64,000 nucleotides of DNA, from NCBI RefSeq assembly GCF_003837805.1, contig NZ_RQIT01000010.1, forward strand, positions 124,001 through 188,000, given 5' to 3'. How positions within the stretch are numbered: the stretch's first letter is position 1; every line of letters begins with the position of its first letter. Shown here piece by piece: positions 16,851 through 26,071 of this stretch. The notes beneath the pieces were generated by a model that made no database searches, had not been told where the DNA came from, and worked only from the letters and a program-made list of their open reading frames with translations. Origin of the DNA: Bradyrhizobium sp. RP6. Lineage in GTDB: Bacteria > Pseudomonadota > Alphaproteobacteria > Rhizobiales > Xanthobacteraceae. Both the position numbers and the translations under genes were made by a program.

Positions 16851-17477
16851 ATGCGCAAAGTCGTGAAATTCCTGGCGGCTGTGGCCGCAATCGTCGTTGC
16901 TGCGGGGGTGCAGCAGAATGCGGAAGCCGCGTTCGTCGGCGCGCCCATGGGGCTGCGCGGTGCCATCCAGTACATCAAGTTCGACCAGCCGACGCTGGCG
17001 CCGATGGCTTTCACCATCTTTTGCCTGAAGTACAAGGACGAGTGCAAACCGCGGCCGCAACAGATCGTCTTCCGCGGCGGCCGCCTGAAGCTTACGGCCC
17101 AACGCCTGGTGCAGATGCAAGAGGTCAACAAGCGGGTCAACGGCGCGATCCGTCCCGAACCCAACCTGGAAGGACTGCGCGGCGAAAAGTGGCTACTGCA
17201 TCCCGCGAGCGGCGACTGCAACGACTACGCTGTGACAAAACGCCACGATCTGATCGCCAAGGGCTTCCCGGCGCGTTCGGTGCTGCTCAGCGAGGTCGTG
17301 ACCTCCTGGGGCGAGCATCATCTCGTGGTCGTGGTGCGGACCTTCTCAGGCGATCTCGTGCTGGACAATCTCTCCGGCCACATCATGTCCTGGTCGAAGA
17401 AGCCCTATCGCTGGGTCCGCATTCAATCGCCCAAGAACCCGAACTACTGGGCCTCCCTCGGCGATCGCGCCGTGTGA
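16851..17477 (+). CDS. Transglutaminase-like cysteine protease (BTLCP family)
   Basis: A 208-residue exported protein with a signal peptide at about 1-27. The triad pattern is complete: Cys123 in GDCNDYAVTKR, His157 in GEHHLVVVVRT and Asp172 in DLVLDNL. This is the bacterial transglutaminase-like cysteine peptidase family (Pfam family Peptidase_C93), whose best known member, LapG, cleaves surface adhesins in the periplasm. No LapD or LapA partner is in the window. It lies between two minus-strand polysaccharide genes, so it may process a surface protein or an export component of this locus. Confidence 0.85.
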   Translation: MRKVVKFLAAVAAIVVAAGVQQNAEAAFVGAPMGLRGAIQYIKFDQPTLAPMAFTIFCLKYKDECKPRPQQIVFRGGRLKLTAQRLVQMQEVNKRVNGAIRPEPNLEGLRGEKWLLHPASGDCNDYAVTKRHDLIAKGFPARSVLLSEVVTSWGEHHLVVVVRTFSGDLVLDNLSGHIMSWSKKPYRWVRIQSPKNPNYWASLGDRAV

Positions 17478-17490
17478 GAACGGCCGGACT

Positions 17491-18846
17491 TCATCGGGAG
17501 GATTGGCTGACGCTCTGCGACAGCCCCAGCCCCACGATCACCGCGAGACACAGGATTGCTGCCGGGCGAAGCAATCCTGGACCCGCAAAGCTCTGCACGA
17601 GCGCAAACAGAACGCAGGCCGCGGCTGCCGCGGGAAAGAACGAGTCGCGTCCGCGCTGCAGAGCCCCGAAGAACAGGCGGACCAAAGCGATCAGGCTCAC
17701 CGCTATCATGGCAGCCAAGCCGATCCATCCCATCCCGGCAAAGACGGCCATGGCCGCCGAGGGCGCGGTCAAGACAGCTCCGGCATCGCTCTGATAGATC
17801 CTGCCCACCGCAGCAAACGTCCCGGCACCAGCGCCGAACCAGCGCGTGTCGGCCAACATGCGCTCGAGGGCGGCCTTGGTCTCGGCTCCCATTTCCGGGA
17901 CGAGCCGCATCAGGACCGGTCCGGAGCTCTTCTCGAACAGGAAGGTGAGCACGATCGCGGCGCCGACCAGGGCTGCCACCGACAATGCGCTCGCGGCCAA
18001 TGGTGACAGGGCCAATCTGCGGATGACGAGGATCAGCAGCATCAGCACAACGCCGAAAGCCGCTGCGATTGCGCTGTTCGTTCCGGAAAACCCAAAGACC
18101 GCAGCGGCGCTGACCAAAGCTCCGACCATGCCGCAAAGGCCGATCGCGACCGAGCGCAGCACCGAGTGATGCGTTTCAGCCCGTTCAGCGGCGAGCTGAA
18201 TGACCGCCAAATTGAGCATGAGGCCAAGGCCGGCCAAGGTCGCAGTGAGGTCATGCGGTACCTCTGCAGCAAACGCCGGAAACAGCCGATGCAAGTCGAA
18301 AATCAAGGCTGCAATCGCGGCTACGCCACTCAGCACAAAGAGGATCAGCTGGGCACGGCTGCGGTTGCGCACGACTAGGACGGTGACACCGAGCAACGAG
18401 ATCGCCGCAAGCGCCAGCAGCAGCGCGTTCAGCGTCAAGCCGATATCGGCTGTGATCGGCCCGAGCGGCAGACCGCCGAGGACGTCGTGAGCGCTGGCCC
18501 AGATCGGATGCGCCCAGCTCAGCGGAAGAGGGACGAGTTGGACTGCGATGAACAGCGGAATGGCGGTCAGGATCCACCGGCCCCCCGAGGTCGCGCGAAC
18601 GTAGTGATCGTAGCCGGCCTTGCGCGTGCTCGAGGCGGCCGCCAGCAAGCTCAGTGCTGCGGCCATCGTCGCGAGCTGTGCCCCGAACTTGACGCCGGCG
18701 ATTTCGAGAGCGGAAGCGGAAACGATGGAAACGATGAGGGTAAAATAAGCGAAGGACAAACGGCGCTCGAAGGGAATCCTGAAACGGTCAGGCCACCATA
18801 CAAGCGAGCGGTGCGTTTTCAAGCAGAGGTCTTTGGAGGCAGACAA
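17491..18846 (-). CDS. O-antigen ligase/polymerase-like membrane protein 1
   Basis: About 451 residues with 10-12 hydrophobic segments and a large extracytoplasmic loop after the middle (about residues 320-370). The motif ADTRWFGAGAGTF in this loop corresponds to the xTPWFGTGMGTF motif of O-antigen ligase (Wzy_C) proteins, as seen in the homologue at 24509. These enzymes polymerise or ligate sugar repeats on the outer face of the inner membrane. The longest frame starts with TTG at 18846; the true start is uncertain because no good ribosome site is visible. Its stop lies 13 bp from that of the cysteine protease gene. Confidence 0.75.
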   Translation of the reverse strand: MSASKDLCLKTHRSLVWWPDRFRIPFERRLSFAYFTLIVSIVSASALEIAGVKFGAQLATMAAALSLLAAASSTRKAGYDHYVRATSGGRWILTAIPLFIAVQLVPLPLSWAHPIWASAHDVLGGLPLGPITADIGLTLNALLLALAAISLLGVTVLVVRNRSRAQLILFVLSGVAAIAALIFDLHRLFPAFAAEVPHDLTATLAGLGLMLNLAVIQLAAERAETHHSVLRSVAIGLCGMVGALVSAAAVFGFSGTNSAIAAAFGVVLMLLILVIRRLALSPLAASALSVAALVGAAIVLTFLFEKSSGPVLMRLVPEMGAETKAALERMLADTRWFGAGAGTFAAVGRIYQSDAGAVLTAPSAAMAVFAGMGWIGLAAMIAVSLIALVRLFFGALQRGRDSFFPAAAAACVLFALVQSFAGPGLLRPAAILCLAVIVGLGLSQSVSQSSR

Positions 18847-18900
18847 AGCTGGCTTTTGCGCGCCCTACGAAAGACTCATGGCAACGTCAGCCCGGCGTCA

Positions 18901-19176
18901 TCAGCGCACGGACTTGACTGGGCGGGCGAATACGCGCCCGGCACGCGCGGCAGCAAGGCCAAAGCGGGCCCCGGACCCGAAGAGATAGCCGCCCTGCAGG
19001 GCGATGGCTGCGAACACCATGCCTTTCAGGCTCTCGAGCACGGTGAGATCGATCAGCAAGCCGACCGGGATGGCGGCGAGCACCATGACAAAGGTCAACG
19101 GCAGCAGCACCAGGACCCGAAAGCGTTGGCCCAGCACGGCACCGACGAGAAAGCTGAAAATCAAAAACGCGATCAT
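18901..19176 (-). CDS. Small membrane protein of the polysaccharide locus (91 aa)
   Basis: Two to three hydrophobic segments (MIAFLIFSFLVGAVLGQ, then VLVLLPLTFVMVLAAIPVGL and a third weaker one) with a basic C-terminus. ATG at 19176 is preceded by GGAGAG with eight bases spacing, which decides it against GTG at 19185. It sits 54 bp upstream of the ligase-like gene on the same strand, so the two are probably cotranscribed. No known family is recognised; it may be an accessory of the polymerase. Confidence 0.6.
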   Translation of the reverse strand: MIAFLIFSFLVGAVLGQRFRVLVLLPLTFVMVLAAIPVGLLIDLTVLESLKGMVFAAIALQGGYLFGSGARFGLAAARAGRVFARPVKSVR

Positions 19177-19252
19177 CCGAAACACTCTCCGTGCTCCGGA
19201 CCCTAGGTTCCCCTCCCTAAAAAGACCCTTAAGTTGTATGGCTAAATTTGGC

Positions 19253-19825
19253 CTATTGGCTGCAACTTGCCAGCAGCGAATGATAAGCCTCTCGCAGCCC
19301 GTTCAGCACTACTACGCCTCTGATCTCGCTGTCGCCTTCGCTGACCGCCACGGACAGCGAGGCCGCTGTCTGCCACTTGCCCGCGGCAAAGGCAGAGACC
19401 TCGTCCGGTAGCAGCACGGTAGCGCCTGCGGCCGCCATGCGAGCGTCGAAGGTCAAGGTGCCGCCGCCGGTCGCAGCGATCCTGACCTTAGGGCGGCTCC
19501 GCGGCGGGAAGGGCCGGATCAAGGCCACCATCACGTCGATCTTGCCCTTTGGCGCACAGCGGACGATCAGGCCGGCAAAGTCCGGGTCCGACTGGGCCGT
19601 ATCCGCGGTCTTCATGATGGCGGCGAAGCTCTCGCCGTCCTTGGCCCCCTGGGTCCGGGTGAGTTTCCAGACGGAGGAGGAGTCCGGTTGGGCGATCGCA
19701 ACAAGTGGCGCTTCGCGGCACGACGATTCTGGGCCGCCAGGGCAGGGGGCGGCAGGGCTCCATGGCCGACCAGCGGCGCCGAGGAGGGAACCTGCCAACA
19801 GCGGGATCAGAAGGAGGCCAGACAC
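19253..19825 (-). CDS. Exported hypothetical protein (190 aa)
   Basis: Starts with GTG; a short signal peptide (LLLIPLLAGSLLGAAG) is followed by a mature domain of about 170 residues. The order of beta-like segments FAGLIVRCAPKGKIDVMVAL, RPKVRIAATGGGTLTFDARM and IRGVVVLNGLREAY suggests a compact beta-rich fold, with cysteines in PAPCPGG, SSCREAP, VRCAP and ASCSQ. No known family is recognised. It is divergent from the export lipoprotein gene at 20094 and shares its intergenic control region. Confidence 0.6.
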   Translation of the reverse strand: MSGLLLIPLLAGSLLGAAGRPWSPAAPCPGGPESSCREAPLVAIAQPDSSSVWKLTRTQGAKDGESFAAIMKTADTAQSDPDFAGLIVRCAPKGKIDVMVALIRPFPPRSRPKVRIAATGGGTLTFDARMAAAGATVLLPDEVSAFAAGKWQTAASLSVAVSEGDSEIRGVVVLNGLREAYHSLLASCSQ

Positions 19826-20093
19826 GCGGAAGTCCTATCCTGAATGGGCTTGGCCGGAACAAGGGGCGGCGACGCCTGCGCCCAACATGCTTTAGGCCTC
19901 AAGTTGCGCATTTTGCCCGCCGGCCGGGCACATGAAATACAACAAATAGTCACAAAGGGTTAAACCAAGCCCCAAAGAGTGGCTTGAAGGCAACAGTAGC
20001 CAACGGATCGCTCCGTTAACCACCGGGAGCGCTTGTCGCACCACCCCCTAGGCCGTACCAACTACGTCAATTGGGGACTCTCGGGCGCTATTC
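19826..20093. promoter_or_regulatory. Divergent control region before the export gene
   Basis: A 268-bp region between the minus-strand exported gene (19825) and the plus-strand polysaccharide export gene (20094). It is more AT-rich than the flanks near 19930-19990. A specific promoter or operator cannot be assigned by eye. Confidence 0.3.
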
Positions 20094-21296
20094 ATGTCAT
20101 CTATCGCCAAAACCTATGTTTTGAAGCCTGCGCTTCTGGTGGCCGCCTTGGCGCTCGCGGCCTGTTCGACTAATCCCGGTTCGGGCCCGCTGACGGACGA
20201 CGTTAACAACAAGGTCCAGACTGAAAATGCGCCGGCCTACGAGCTGGTGCCGCTCAATCCGGCGACCGTAAAGATCCTGCACACCCATGAGCCCAAGGGG
20301 CTCGCGGGCGTGTTCACCGATCGCCGTCCGCCCGCCAGCATCGTGTTCGGCATCGGCGACGTCGTCAGCGTCACCATCTTCGAAGCCGCGGCAGGCGGTC
20401 TGTTCATCCCGGCGGAAGCCGGCGTTCGTCCGGGTAACTTCGTGACCATCCCGGATCAGGCGGTGGACAATGACGGCTTCATTACGGTGCCCTATGCCGG
20501 TCAAGTCAAAGCCGCGGGCCTTACAGCGGTCCAGATCCAGCGCTCGATCATCGAGAAGATCGGCAACCGAGCCATCGAGCCGCAGGCGGTCGTGGCGATG
20601 TCTTCACAGCGCACCCAGCTCATCAGCGTGCTCGGCGAGGTCAATTCGCCCGCGCGTTATCCGGCCAGCGCGGCGGGCGCCAAGGACCGCGTGCTCGACG
20701 CGATCACCCGTGCCGGCGGAATCAAGGGCCAGGGCTTCGAGACCTGGGTCATGCTGGAGCGCGGCGGCAAGCGGGCGACCGTGCCGTTCGAAAATCTCGT
20801 GATGGCGCCCGAAAACAACGTCTATGTTCGCCCGGACGACAGCATCTACGTCTATCGCGAACAGCAGAAGTTCCTGGCGTTCGGCGCCAGCGGCCAGAGC
20901 GGCGAGTTCAACTTCGATGCCTGGCGCATCAACCTCGGCGAAGCGGTCGGCAAGGCCGGCGGTCTGTTGGACGGCCAAGCGGATCCGGCCGCGGTGTATC
21001 TCTATCGCCGCGAGCCGCGCGAGGTCGCTGCCCAACTCGGCATCGACGTGAGCAAGTACACGTCAGAGACGATCCCGGTCATCTTCAACGTGAACTTCCG
21101 CGATCCGGGCGGCTTCTTCCTCGCCACCAAGGTCATGATGAAGAACCAGGACATCATCTACGTCTCGAACTCGCGCAACGTCGAGGTTGCCAAGTTCCTG
21201 AGCTATCTGCGCGTGATCATGGCGACCGGCAGCGATGCCGTGAACCTCTCCAACGATGCCCTGATCTTCCGCAACAACATCAAGCTGGCGCCGTAA
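20094..21296 (+). CDS. Outer-membrane polysaccharide export lipoprotein (Wza-like)
   Basis: A 400-residue lipoprotein. The lipobox LALAAC places the lipidated cysteine at residue 24. After a linker come the polysaccharide export domain (about 85-180, FGIGDVVSVTIFEAAAGG, then TVPYAGQVKAAGLTAVQIQR) and soluble ligand-binding beta-grasp (SLBB-like) repeats (ISVLGEVNSPARYPASAAG and KFLAFGASGQSGEFNF). This family forms the outer-membrane channel through which polysaccharide leaves the cell, working with the inner-membrane tyrosine kinase/co-polymerase. It is the only such gene in the window although the locus holds two co-polymerases. A strong terminator follows. Confidence 0.92.
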   Translation: MSSIAKTYVLKPALLVAALALAACSTNPGSGPLTDDVNNKVQTENAPAYELVPLNPATVKILHTHEPKGLAGVFTDRRPPASIVFGIGDVVSVTIFEAAAGGLFIPAEAGVRPGNFVTIPDQAVDNDGFITVPYAGQVKAAGLTAVQIQRSIIEKIGNRAIEPQAVVAMSSQRTQLISVLGEVNSPARYPASAAGAKDRVLDAITRAGGIKGQGFETWVMLERGGKRATVPFENLVMAPENNVYVRPDDSIYVYREQQKFLAFGASGQSGEFNFDAWRINLGEAVGKAGGLLDGQADPAAVYLYRREPREVAAQLGIDVSKYTSETIPVIFNVNFRDPGGFFLATKVMMKNQDIIYVSNSRNVEVAKFLSYLRVIMATGSDAVNLSNDALIFRNNIKLAP

Positions 21297-21321
21297 GCGC
21301 CACTTGATCGACCCAGAACCG

Positions 21322-21350
21322 ATGGCACCGGGCCTTTGTCCCGGTGCCAT
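21322..21350 (+). terminator. Rho-independent terminator after the export gene
   Basis: A perfect 11-bp stem (ATGGCACCGGG at 21322-21332, complement at 21340-21350), a 7-nt loop and the tail TTTCGTTT. It starts 25 bp after the stop codon of the export lipoprotein gene, so that gene is probably transcribed as its own unit. Confidence 0.85.
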
Positions 21351-21465
21351 TTTCGTTTAGCAATGGAACTGGTTCTGCCTGGGCTGCGAGTTGGGGATTT
21401 GGATCAAGGCGCCACTGAGCATGGCGCGCCAGTCATCAGTCCCCCCGCAATGTTGCAAGGGCTTC

Positions 21466-22047
21466 ATGCGCTTTCGAGCATTCTGGCGTCTTCTGGCACT
21501 GGTTCCTGTCGCCTTCGGGTTTGCACCGGTCGGGACGGCTCTCGGCGCTGCCGCAGAGCTGGGCGTCCGCCATCGCATAGACTTGATGGTCTCTGCCGAG
21601 CCTGATTCTCCGATCCTGTCGCGCCTGAGGGGGGCCAAGGGCGAGCTGTCCCTGACCGTCCGTCTCTCGGCGAACTCCAAGGAGAGCAGGTTCTTCGGCA
21701 TGCTGCGCCCGTCTTTTCCCGATATCGTCGTTCCCGATGGCGCGGGCCAGCCGCTGGTGAAACAGACCAAGCTCTGGGAGGAGGAGGTCTGCCATCAACG
21801 CCGCGGTCTGCCGAAGGTCACCGTGACCCAGCTCGGTGGGCATTTTGCGGAAGGCGAGGGGCGGATCGAGATCTCCGCCATCAACCGCCACATTGGTCTT
21901 CTGGTCCCGCCCGACGAATTGACCCCCGGAATAAAACTCGATTCCGGAAGCGATAGTCTTGGGCCATTCTATGCCTTTCGCGCGCAGACGCGAAACAGCC
22001 GCCTGAATGTGGATGTTAGGATTTATTCAATCGATTGCTCTCTTTAG
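21466..22047 (+). CDS. Exported hypothetical protein (193 aa)
   Basis: Starts MRFRAFWRLLALVPVAFGFA with a signal peptide that ends near ALGAAA; AAGG lies a few bases upstream of this ATG, whereas longer in-frame starts (21391, 21421) lack a signal-like beginning. The mature part is beta-rich and ends in a segment with VPPDELTPGIKLDSGSD and a final cysteine (YSIDCSL). The motif DELTPEI recurs in a short remnant at 24342-24386. It lies after the export gene's terminator. Function unknown. Confidence 0.65.
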   Translation: MRFRAFWRLLALVPVAFGFAPVGTALGAAAELGVRHRIDLMVSAEPDSPILSRLRGAKGELSLTVRLSANSKESRFFGMLRPSFPDIVVPDGAGQPLVKQTKLWEEEVCHQRRGLPKVTVTQLGGHFAEGEGRIEISAINRHIGLLVPPDELTPGIKLDSGSDSLGPFYAFRAQTRNSRLNVDVRIYSIDCSL

Positions 22048-22196
22048 TCCAGGCAAGGCAGCCGAGGCGAACAACGACCGTTGTGGTTGACGGTTGTCGG
22101 AAATGCGAGCCCGCGAATCCGAACAGAACCAGGCAAGGAGCAATCGGCCTCGGCAAATGGGCTGGTGCTTTCCCGATCTGATCTGCTCTCGGCGCG

Positions 22197-23054
22197 CTAT
22201 CGCGCTGCGTGCGTGTCGTACCAACCAGCTGGAGGAAAGTCCGGGAAGCGGTAATCCTTTCGCCCGGCCGCGCGCACCAGCGCTGCCTGAAGCCCGCCAA
22301 GCATTCGGAATAGGCTCTTGCGCCCCTGGAAGATGCCTGCGTCTCCCGCCAGCGCATAGCCGCGGAAGATCCCCTTGTAGACCTCAAGCGCTTCAAACAT
22401 GTCCATCCACCGCCCTGGCAATTCGTTGCCGAACAGTCCGCTGCTGCCTTGTTCGAATCTGTGCGCCTGGAAACAGCCTTCGGTCGCCGGCTGAGGCGGC
22501 TCCTGCAGGGAGACGAGGCTCTGATCTACAATTTTGTATTTGGAATAGCCCAGGCTCCTGAGCAGTTCGAACTCCCTTACGAGATCATTCCAATTCTTCT
22601 TCTCGGACTCGATCGACACGAATCGCGGGGGTTCGGAAATGTTCTCGAGCGATGACAACGCGTCAAAATCGTTTCCTTCGATATCGATCTTGCAATATCT
22701 GGGAATACCGTGGTCGCGCATGATATCGGCCAGCCGCTCGGCTTTAACCGTTATCTGTTGCACGCTCGCTGCGCCCAGCATCTGGTTTCGCTTGACCCAC
22801 TCGAGATTTGCCGTTCCCCAGACCGAGTGCTCCGTGTTGACGTAGAAGTCGATATTCCCCGGCGTCTTGGCGACGGCCAGGTTGAGAATCTTCAGTTGCC
22901 CTGTGGCAACCTGCTGGGAAAACTGCTGGCCAAGTGTGGTACAAAATTCCGGTACAGCTTCGATGGCAACGACCTTGAATCCCTTTTTGAGGTAGAACCC
23001 GGTGTCTTCACCCTTATGGGCGCCGAGATCGTAAATGAGGTTATCGTCAATCAT
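22197..23054 (-). CDS. FkbM-family SAM-dependent methyltransferase
   Basis: About 285 residues. The N-terminus NLIYDLGAHKGEDTGFYLK is the SAM-binding start of FkbM-type enzymes, followed by VVAIEAVPEF (second strand with the acidic residue) and CKIDIEGNDFDALSS (the typical KIDIEG.. motif). These enzymes usually O-methylate sugars or polyketides, so methylation of a polysaccharide sugar is the likely role. The ATG at 23054 is chosen because the domain starts there; a longer frame begins at 23150. It lies 49 bp after the end of the glycosyltransferase at 24057, probably in one transcript. Confidence 0.82.
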   Translation of the reverse strand: MIDDNLIYDLGAHKGEDTGFYLKKGFKVVAIEAVPEFCTTLGQQFSQQVATGQLKILNLAVAKTPGNIDFYVNTEHSVWGTANLEWVKRNQMLGAASVQQITVKAERLADIMRDHGIPRYCKIDIEGNDFDALSSLENISEPPRFVSIESEKKNWNDLVREFELLRSLGYSKYKIVDQSLVSLQEPPQPATEGCFQAHRFEQGSSGLFGNELPGRWMDMFEALEVYKGIFRGYALAGDAGIFQGRKSLFRMLGGLQAALVRAAGRKDYRFPDFPPAGWYDTHAAR

Positions 23055-23103
23055 GATTTGGTACTCGTGTCCCGGTCGTGATGAGCGTAGCGCGCAATGC
23101 GTT

Positions 23104-24057
23104 CTAGCGGCGGAAAGACAAGATGTTGGTTGGATGAATTGAACCGGCAATCAAATCGGCCACTGCAGCCATGTTTCCGGCAAGCCTGCCTCGATAGTCG
23201 ATCATCGGATGCTCGCGAAGCGAGCGCAGCGCGTTGGACGCGAGCGCTCGTGTCCAAAAGTATGCGCATTTTCCGAGGGTAATTGTTCCTTTTCGCGCAA
23301 GGTAGAGCGGATTGGCGAGTTGCGAGTAACCATATTTGTAGCCACTGACCCGTCCAGACTTTGACCCGAGATGAACACCGATCAAGCTTTTAGCTCGATG
23401 GATGTCCGAGAACTTCCTGATCTGTCCGGAAAAATCCGTATCCTCGAGCCAGCCATAGAGCGGCAGATTCTCGTCGAATGCACATTGGTCGAAGACTGTC
23501 GCTCTGAAGGCCATATTGCACCCGTACAGGCCCTCCTTCGACTTGCTGTATCCGGTCTGATCGCTCGCCCGAGGCAGCGCCAGCGCATCGGAAGCCTGAT
23601 CCTCGGTGATTGCGATGCTGCCTCTTGCCCCGTCCATGATCACCGCTCCCGTAACGGCGAGGACCTGTGGACTTGCAGCAAACAGCGCTTCGCATTTCTG
23701 CAGCCAATCGGCTGCGGGCCTGAAGTCATCGTCGAAGAAGACGATGATCTTCGCAAGCCAGGCCTCGGGAGTGCTTATCTTCTTGGCCGTTTGTACGCCG
23801 TGGTTTCTCTGCGACGTCAGTCCCGGCCGAGGAGAAACCAGTCGGTGCACGCTCGGATCATTCGGGACGGCGGCAGCATCCGGCAAATCCTTGGGTTCAG
23901 CGCCCACAAGCATGACGCTATCAGGCGCGCGTTCTTGAAGTCGAAGCTGGTCTAGAAGAACTTGAACGTCCGCCGGTCTGCCACGTGTCGCTAAGATGAC
24001 GTCAATATTCAATTTACCCTCGCAGAGCGACGGCCAGCAACGCTGGTCGTCTGACAT
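23104..24057 (-). CDS. Family 2 glycosyltransferase
   Basis: About 317 residues. The N-terminal GT-A pattern is clear: IDVILATRGRPADVQVLLDQ, then LTSQRNHGVQTAKK, and the DxD-type FFDDDF at about 120. The region EGLYGCNMAFRATVFDQCAF and PLYGWLEDTDFSGQI matches the acceptor end of GT2 enzymes. It likely adds one sugar to a lipid-linked repeat unit on the cytoplasmic side. The ATG at 24057 is preferred over a TTG at 24141 that would add 28 residues. Downstream in the same direction is the FkbM methyltransferase gene. Confidence 0.82.
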   Translation of the reverse strand: MSDDQRCWPSLCEGKLNIDVILATRGRPADVQVLLDQLRLQERAPDSVMLVGAEPKDLPDAAAVPNDPSVHRLVSPRPGLTSQRNHGVQTAKKISTPEAWLAKIIVFFDDDFRPAADWLQKCEALFAASPQVLAVTGAVIMDGARGSIAITEDQASDALALPRASDQTGYSKSKEGLYGCNMAFRATVFDQCAFDENLPLYGWLEDTDFSGQIRKFSDIHRAKSLIGVHLGSKSGRVSGYKYGYSQLANPLYLARKGTITLGKCAYFWTRALASNALRSLREHPMIDYRGRLAGNMAAVADLIAGSIHPTNILSFRR

Positions 24058-24341
24058 AAGAACTTCGTGGAAACGTTCGATCGGAAGCAGGAATTCTCCC
24101 GGAAACAGTCTGCCGGCAATTGGCGACGTGGGCTTTCGCAAGCCTGGAGATGCGGTGCGGGCGAAGCACTACCGGACCACGTTGCGGAAATCCAGCGTAG
24201 ACGATTGAAATTGGGACCGTCCAGCCCCTTCATCGGATGAGATCCGCGCTTGGGGCGAACCGTCCTGTTAACGAACTCGAGGCCGTCAGGATCGGGACGC
24301 ATTGCGGAGCAGGGCCGGCAGAACGTTCTCCCTCTTTAACC

Positions 24342-24386
24342 GTGCTCCCGGATGAGTTGACGCCGGAAATTAACCTCTGTAGGCGG
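24342..24386 (+). other. Short remnant resembling the end of the 21466 gene
   Basis: In the + frame this stretch reads VLPDELTPEINLCRR, close to VPPDELTPGIKLDSG encoded at 21903-21947. The similarity covers about 15 residues only, in an otherwise non-coding 450-bp gap between 24057 and 24509. It may be the tail of a lost paralogue or a chance match. The rest of the gap carries the divergent promoters. Confidence 0.35.
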
Positions 24387-24508
24387 GATACGGTTCAGAA
24401 TGGATCATCCACCTCCGAGTGCGGCTCTTGCTGGACGCCTGCGGGATCATCCGCTCTAATGTATTCTCCACTGGGGGGCCTCAGACGAAAGCGATGGGCC
24501 GTGTTTCG

Positions 24509-25975
24509 ATGAACATTCGCTGGTCGGCCGATCTCGTATCCAGCTGTGTGCTGTTCTTTGTTATAGCGAGTGCGCCGTTCCCGTTTGGGTCGACCAACAA
24601 TCTGGCCATTGCCTTCTGGTGCGCTTGTCTGGGAATTGCCCTGATATTTGCGCCAGCGAACGCCCTGCGTCGTCCCCATCTCTGGATCATCGCAGGCATC
24701 CTCATCGTTGTCGCCGCTTACGGCTTCGCGCTGCACGAACAGCTGTCTGACAGCCCGTGGATTGCGCCATATCATCCGATCTGGAAGCAACTCGGCTCGC
24801 TGCTCGATACAGCCGTTGCGCCATCGGCCTCGATTGTCAGGTACGAAGCTTTCTTTGCTGTGGGGGCGCCACTTGCAAACATCTTGGCTATTCTGGGGGG
24901 GCTCGTCATTGGCGCCGACGCGAGGCGTGCACGCCAGGTAATGCTGGTGATCGCGCTCTCAGGCAGCTTCTACGCTGCATATGGCGTCCTCTCGTTCCTC
25001 ATCGAACCGACCATGATTCTGTGGCGCGACAAGACCGCCTATCTCAGCAGCGTCACCGGCACGTTCATCAACCGCAATACCGCCGCTGCCTATTTCGGCT
25101 CATGTGCGGTCATCTGGATGCTTCTGCTTCTTACGGACGTGCGCCGCCACCTTCCCGGAGGACGCTTCAGATGGAGCAATCTCTCCCGCGATCTGGCTAA
25201 AATTCCCCAGGCTTCGCTAGCTCTGAAATTCGCCGCGCTCCTGATCTGCGTCATGGCGATGTTCATGACTGGCTCGCGGGCGGGCGTGGCTGTTTCGCTC
25301 CTCTCCCTGATCTTCGTCTTTGTCGTCTTCCTCCGGAAGGACCTTCGACCGCGCACCGGCGTCTGGATGGCCTTGGCGGCCGCCGCCTTGGTCGCTCTCG
25401 TTCTCTTGGAATTGCTCGGTGGTCGCGTCGTGGGCCGCTTCGATAGCCAGGGGCTGACCGATAGTGGCCGGCTTGAGGGGTGGAAGTCCTCGCTGCTCAT
25501 CATCGCCGATACCCCCTGGTTCGGTACTGGGATGGGGACTTTCCAGTCGGCCTTTCCAGCCTTCCGCAGCCCGAATATTTCTATGCGCGGCACCTGGAAT
25601 GCAGCCCATTCGACCCCTCTGGAGGTCGCTTTGGAGGCCGGAAGTCCGATGACGCTTCTCCTGGCGGCCGGTTGGGCGGTCATGCTCACGGTGCTTGCGC
25701 GCGGGGTGTTCAGCCGCAAGCGTGACGCTTCGATTCCCCTGGCTGCCATCGGCACTGCGCTGCTGGCGTTGCTCCATTCCGGCCTCGATTTCACGTTGCA
25801 GATACCAGGTTACAGCATCCCCTTCTTTGCGCTTTTCGGGGGCGGCCTGGCGCAATCCTTTCACTCCGCCGAGGGGAGCGTCGAGCCGAAAGGGGCTGCG
25901 GCAAATGCGCTGTCGACCCGTGCTCGCACTTCGGGATCGCCAAAACAGTCTTCTTTCCAGGTACTTGGGCCTTAA
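24509..25975 (+). CDS. O-antigen ligase/polymerase-like membrane protein 2
   Basis: About 488 residues with some twelve membrane segments. Family landmarks are GTFINRNTAAAYFG in the middle, MTGSRAGVAVSLLSL, then the periplasmic loop with DTPWFGTGMGTFQSAFPAF and TWNAAHSTPLEVALEAG. This is the O-antigen ligase (Wzy_C) pattern; the protein probably polymerises or transfers the repeat units. ATG at 24509 is used; ATG at 24494 is also possible. It heads a plus-strand group with an exported protein (26072), a tyrosine kinase (26917) and two more exported proteins, all likely serving the same polysaccharide. It is a distant paralogue of the protein at 18846. Confidence 0.82.
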   Translation: MNIRWSADLVSSCVLFFVIASAPFPFGSTNNLAIAFWCACLGIALIFAPANALRRPHLWIIAGILIVVAAYGFALHEQLSDSPWIAPYHPIWKQLGSLLDTAVAPSASIVRYEAFFAVGAPLANILAILGGLVIGADARRARQVMLVIALSGSFYAAYGVLSFLIEPTMILWRDKTAYLSSVTGTFINRNTAAAYFGSCAVIWMLLLLTDVRRHLPGGRFRWSNLSRDLAKIPQASLALKFAALLICVMAMFMTGSRAGVAVSLLSLIFVFVVFLRKDLRPRTGVWMALAAAALVALVLLELLGGRVVGRFDSQGLTDSGRLEGWKSSLLIIADTPWFGTGMGTFQSAFPAFRSPNISMRGTWNAAHSTPLEVALEAGSPMTLLLAAGWAVMLTVLARGVFSRKRDASIPLAAIGTALLALLHSGLDFTLQIPGYSIPFFALFGGGLAQSFHSAEGSVEPKGAAANALSTRARTSGSPKQSSFQVLGP

Positions 25976-26071
25976 CTATTCCTTTAGAATTGGTGGACAG
26001 GACTGCCTCTTTCGACTACTTTCCCATCGTTTCGTTCGGGCCATAAAGGCAAACTAGTTCTTGAGGAAATT

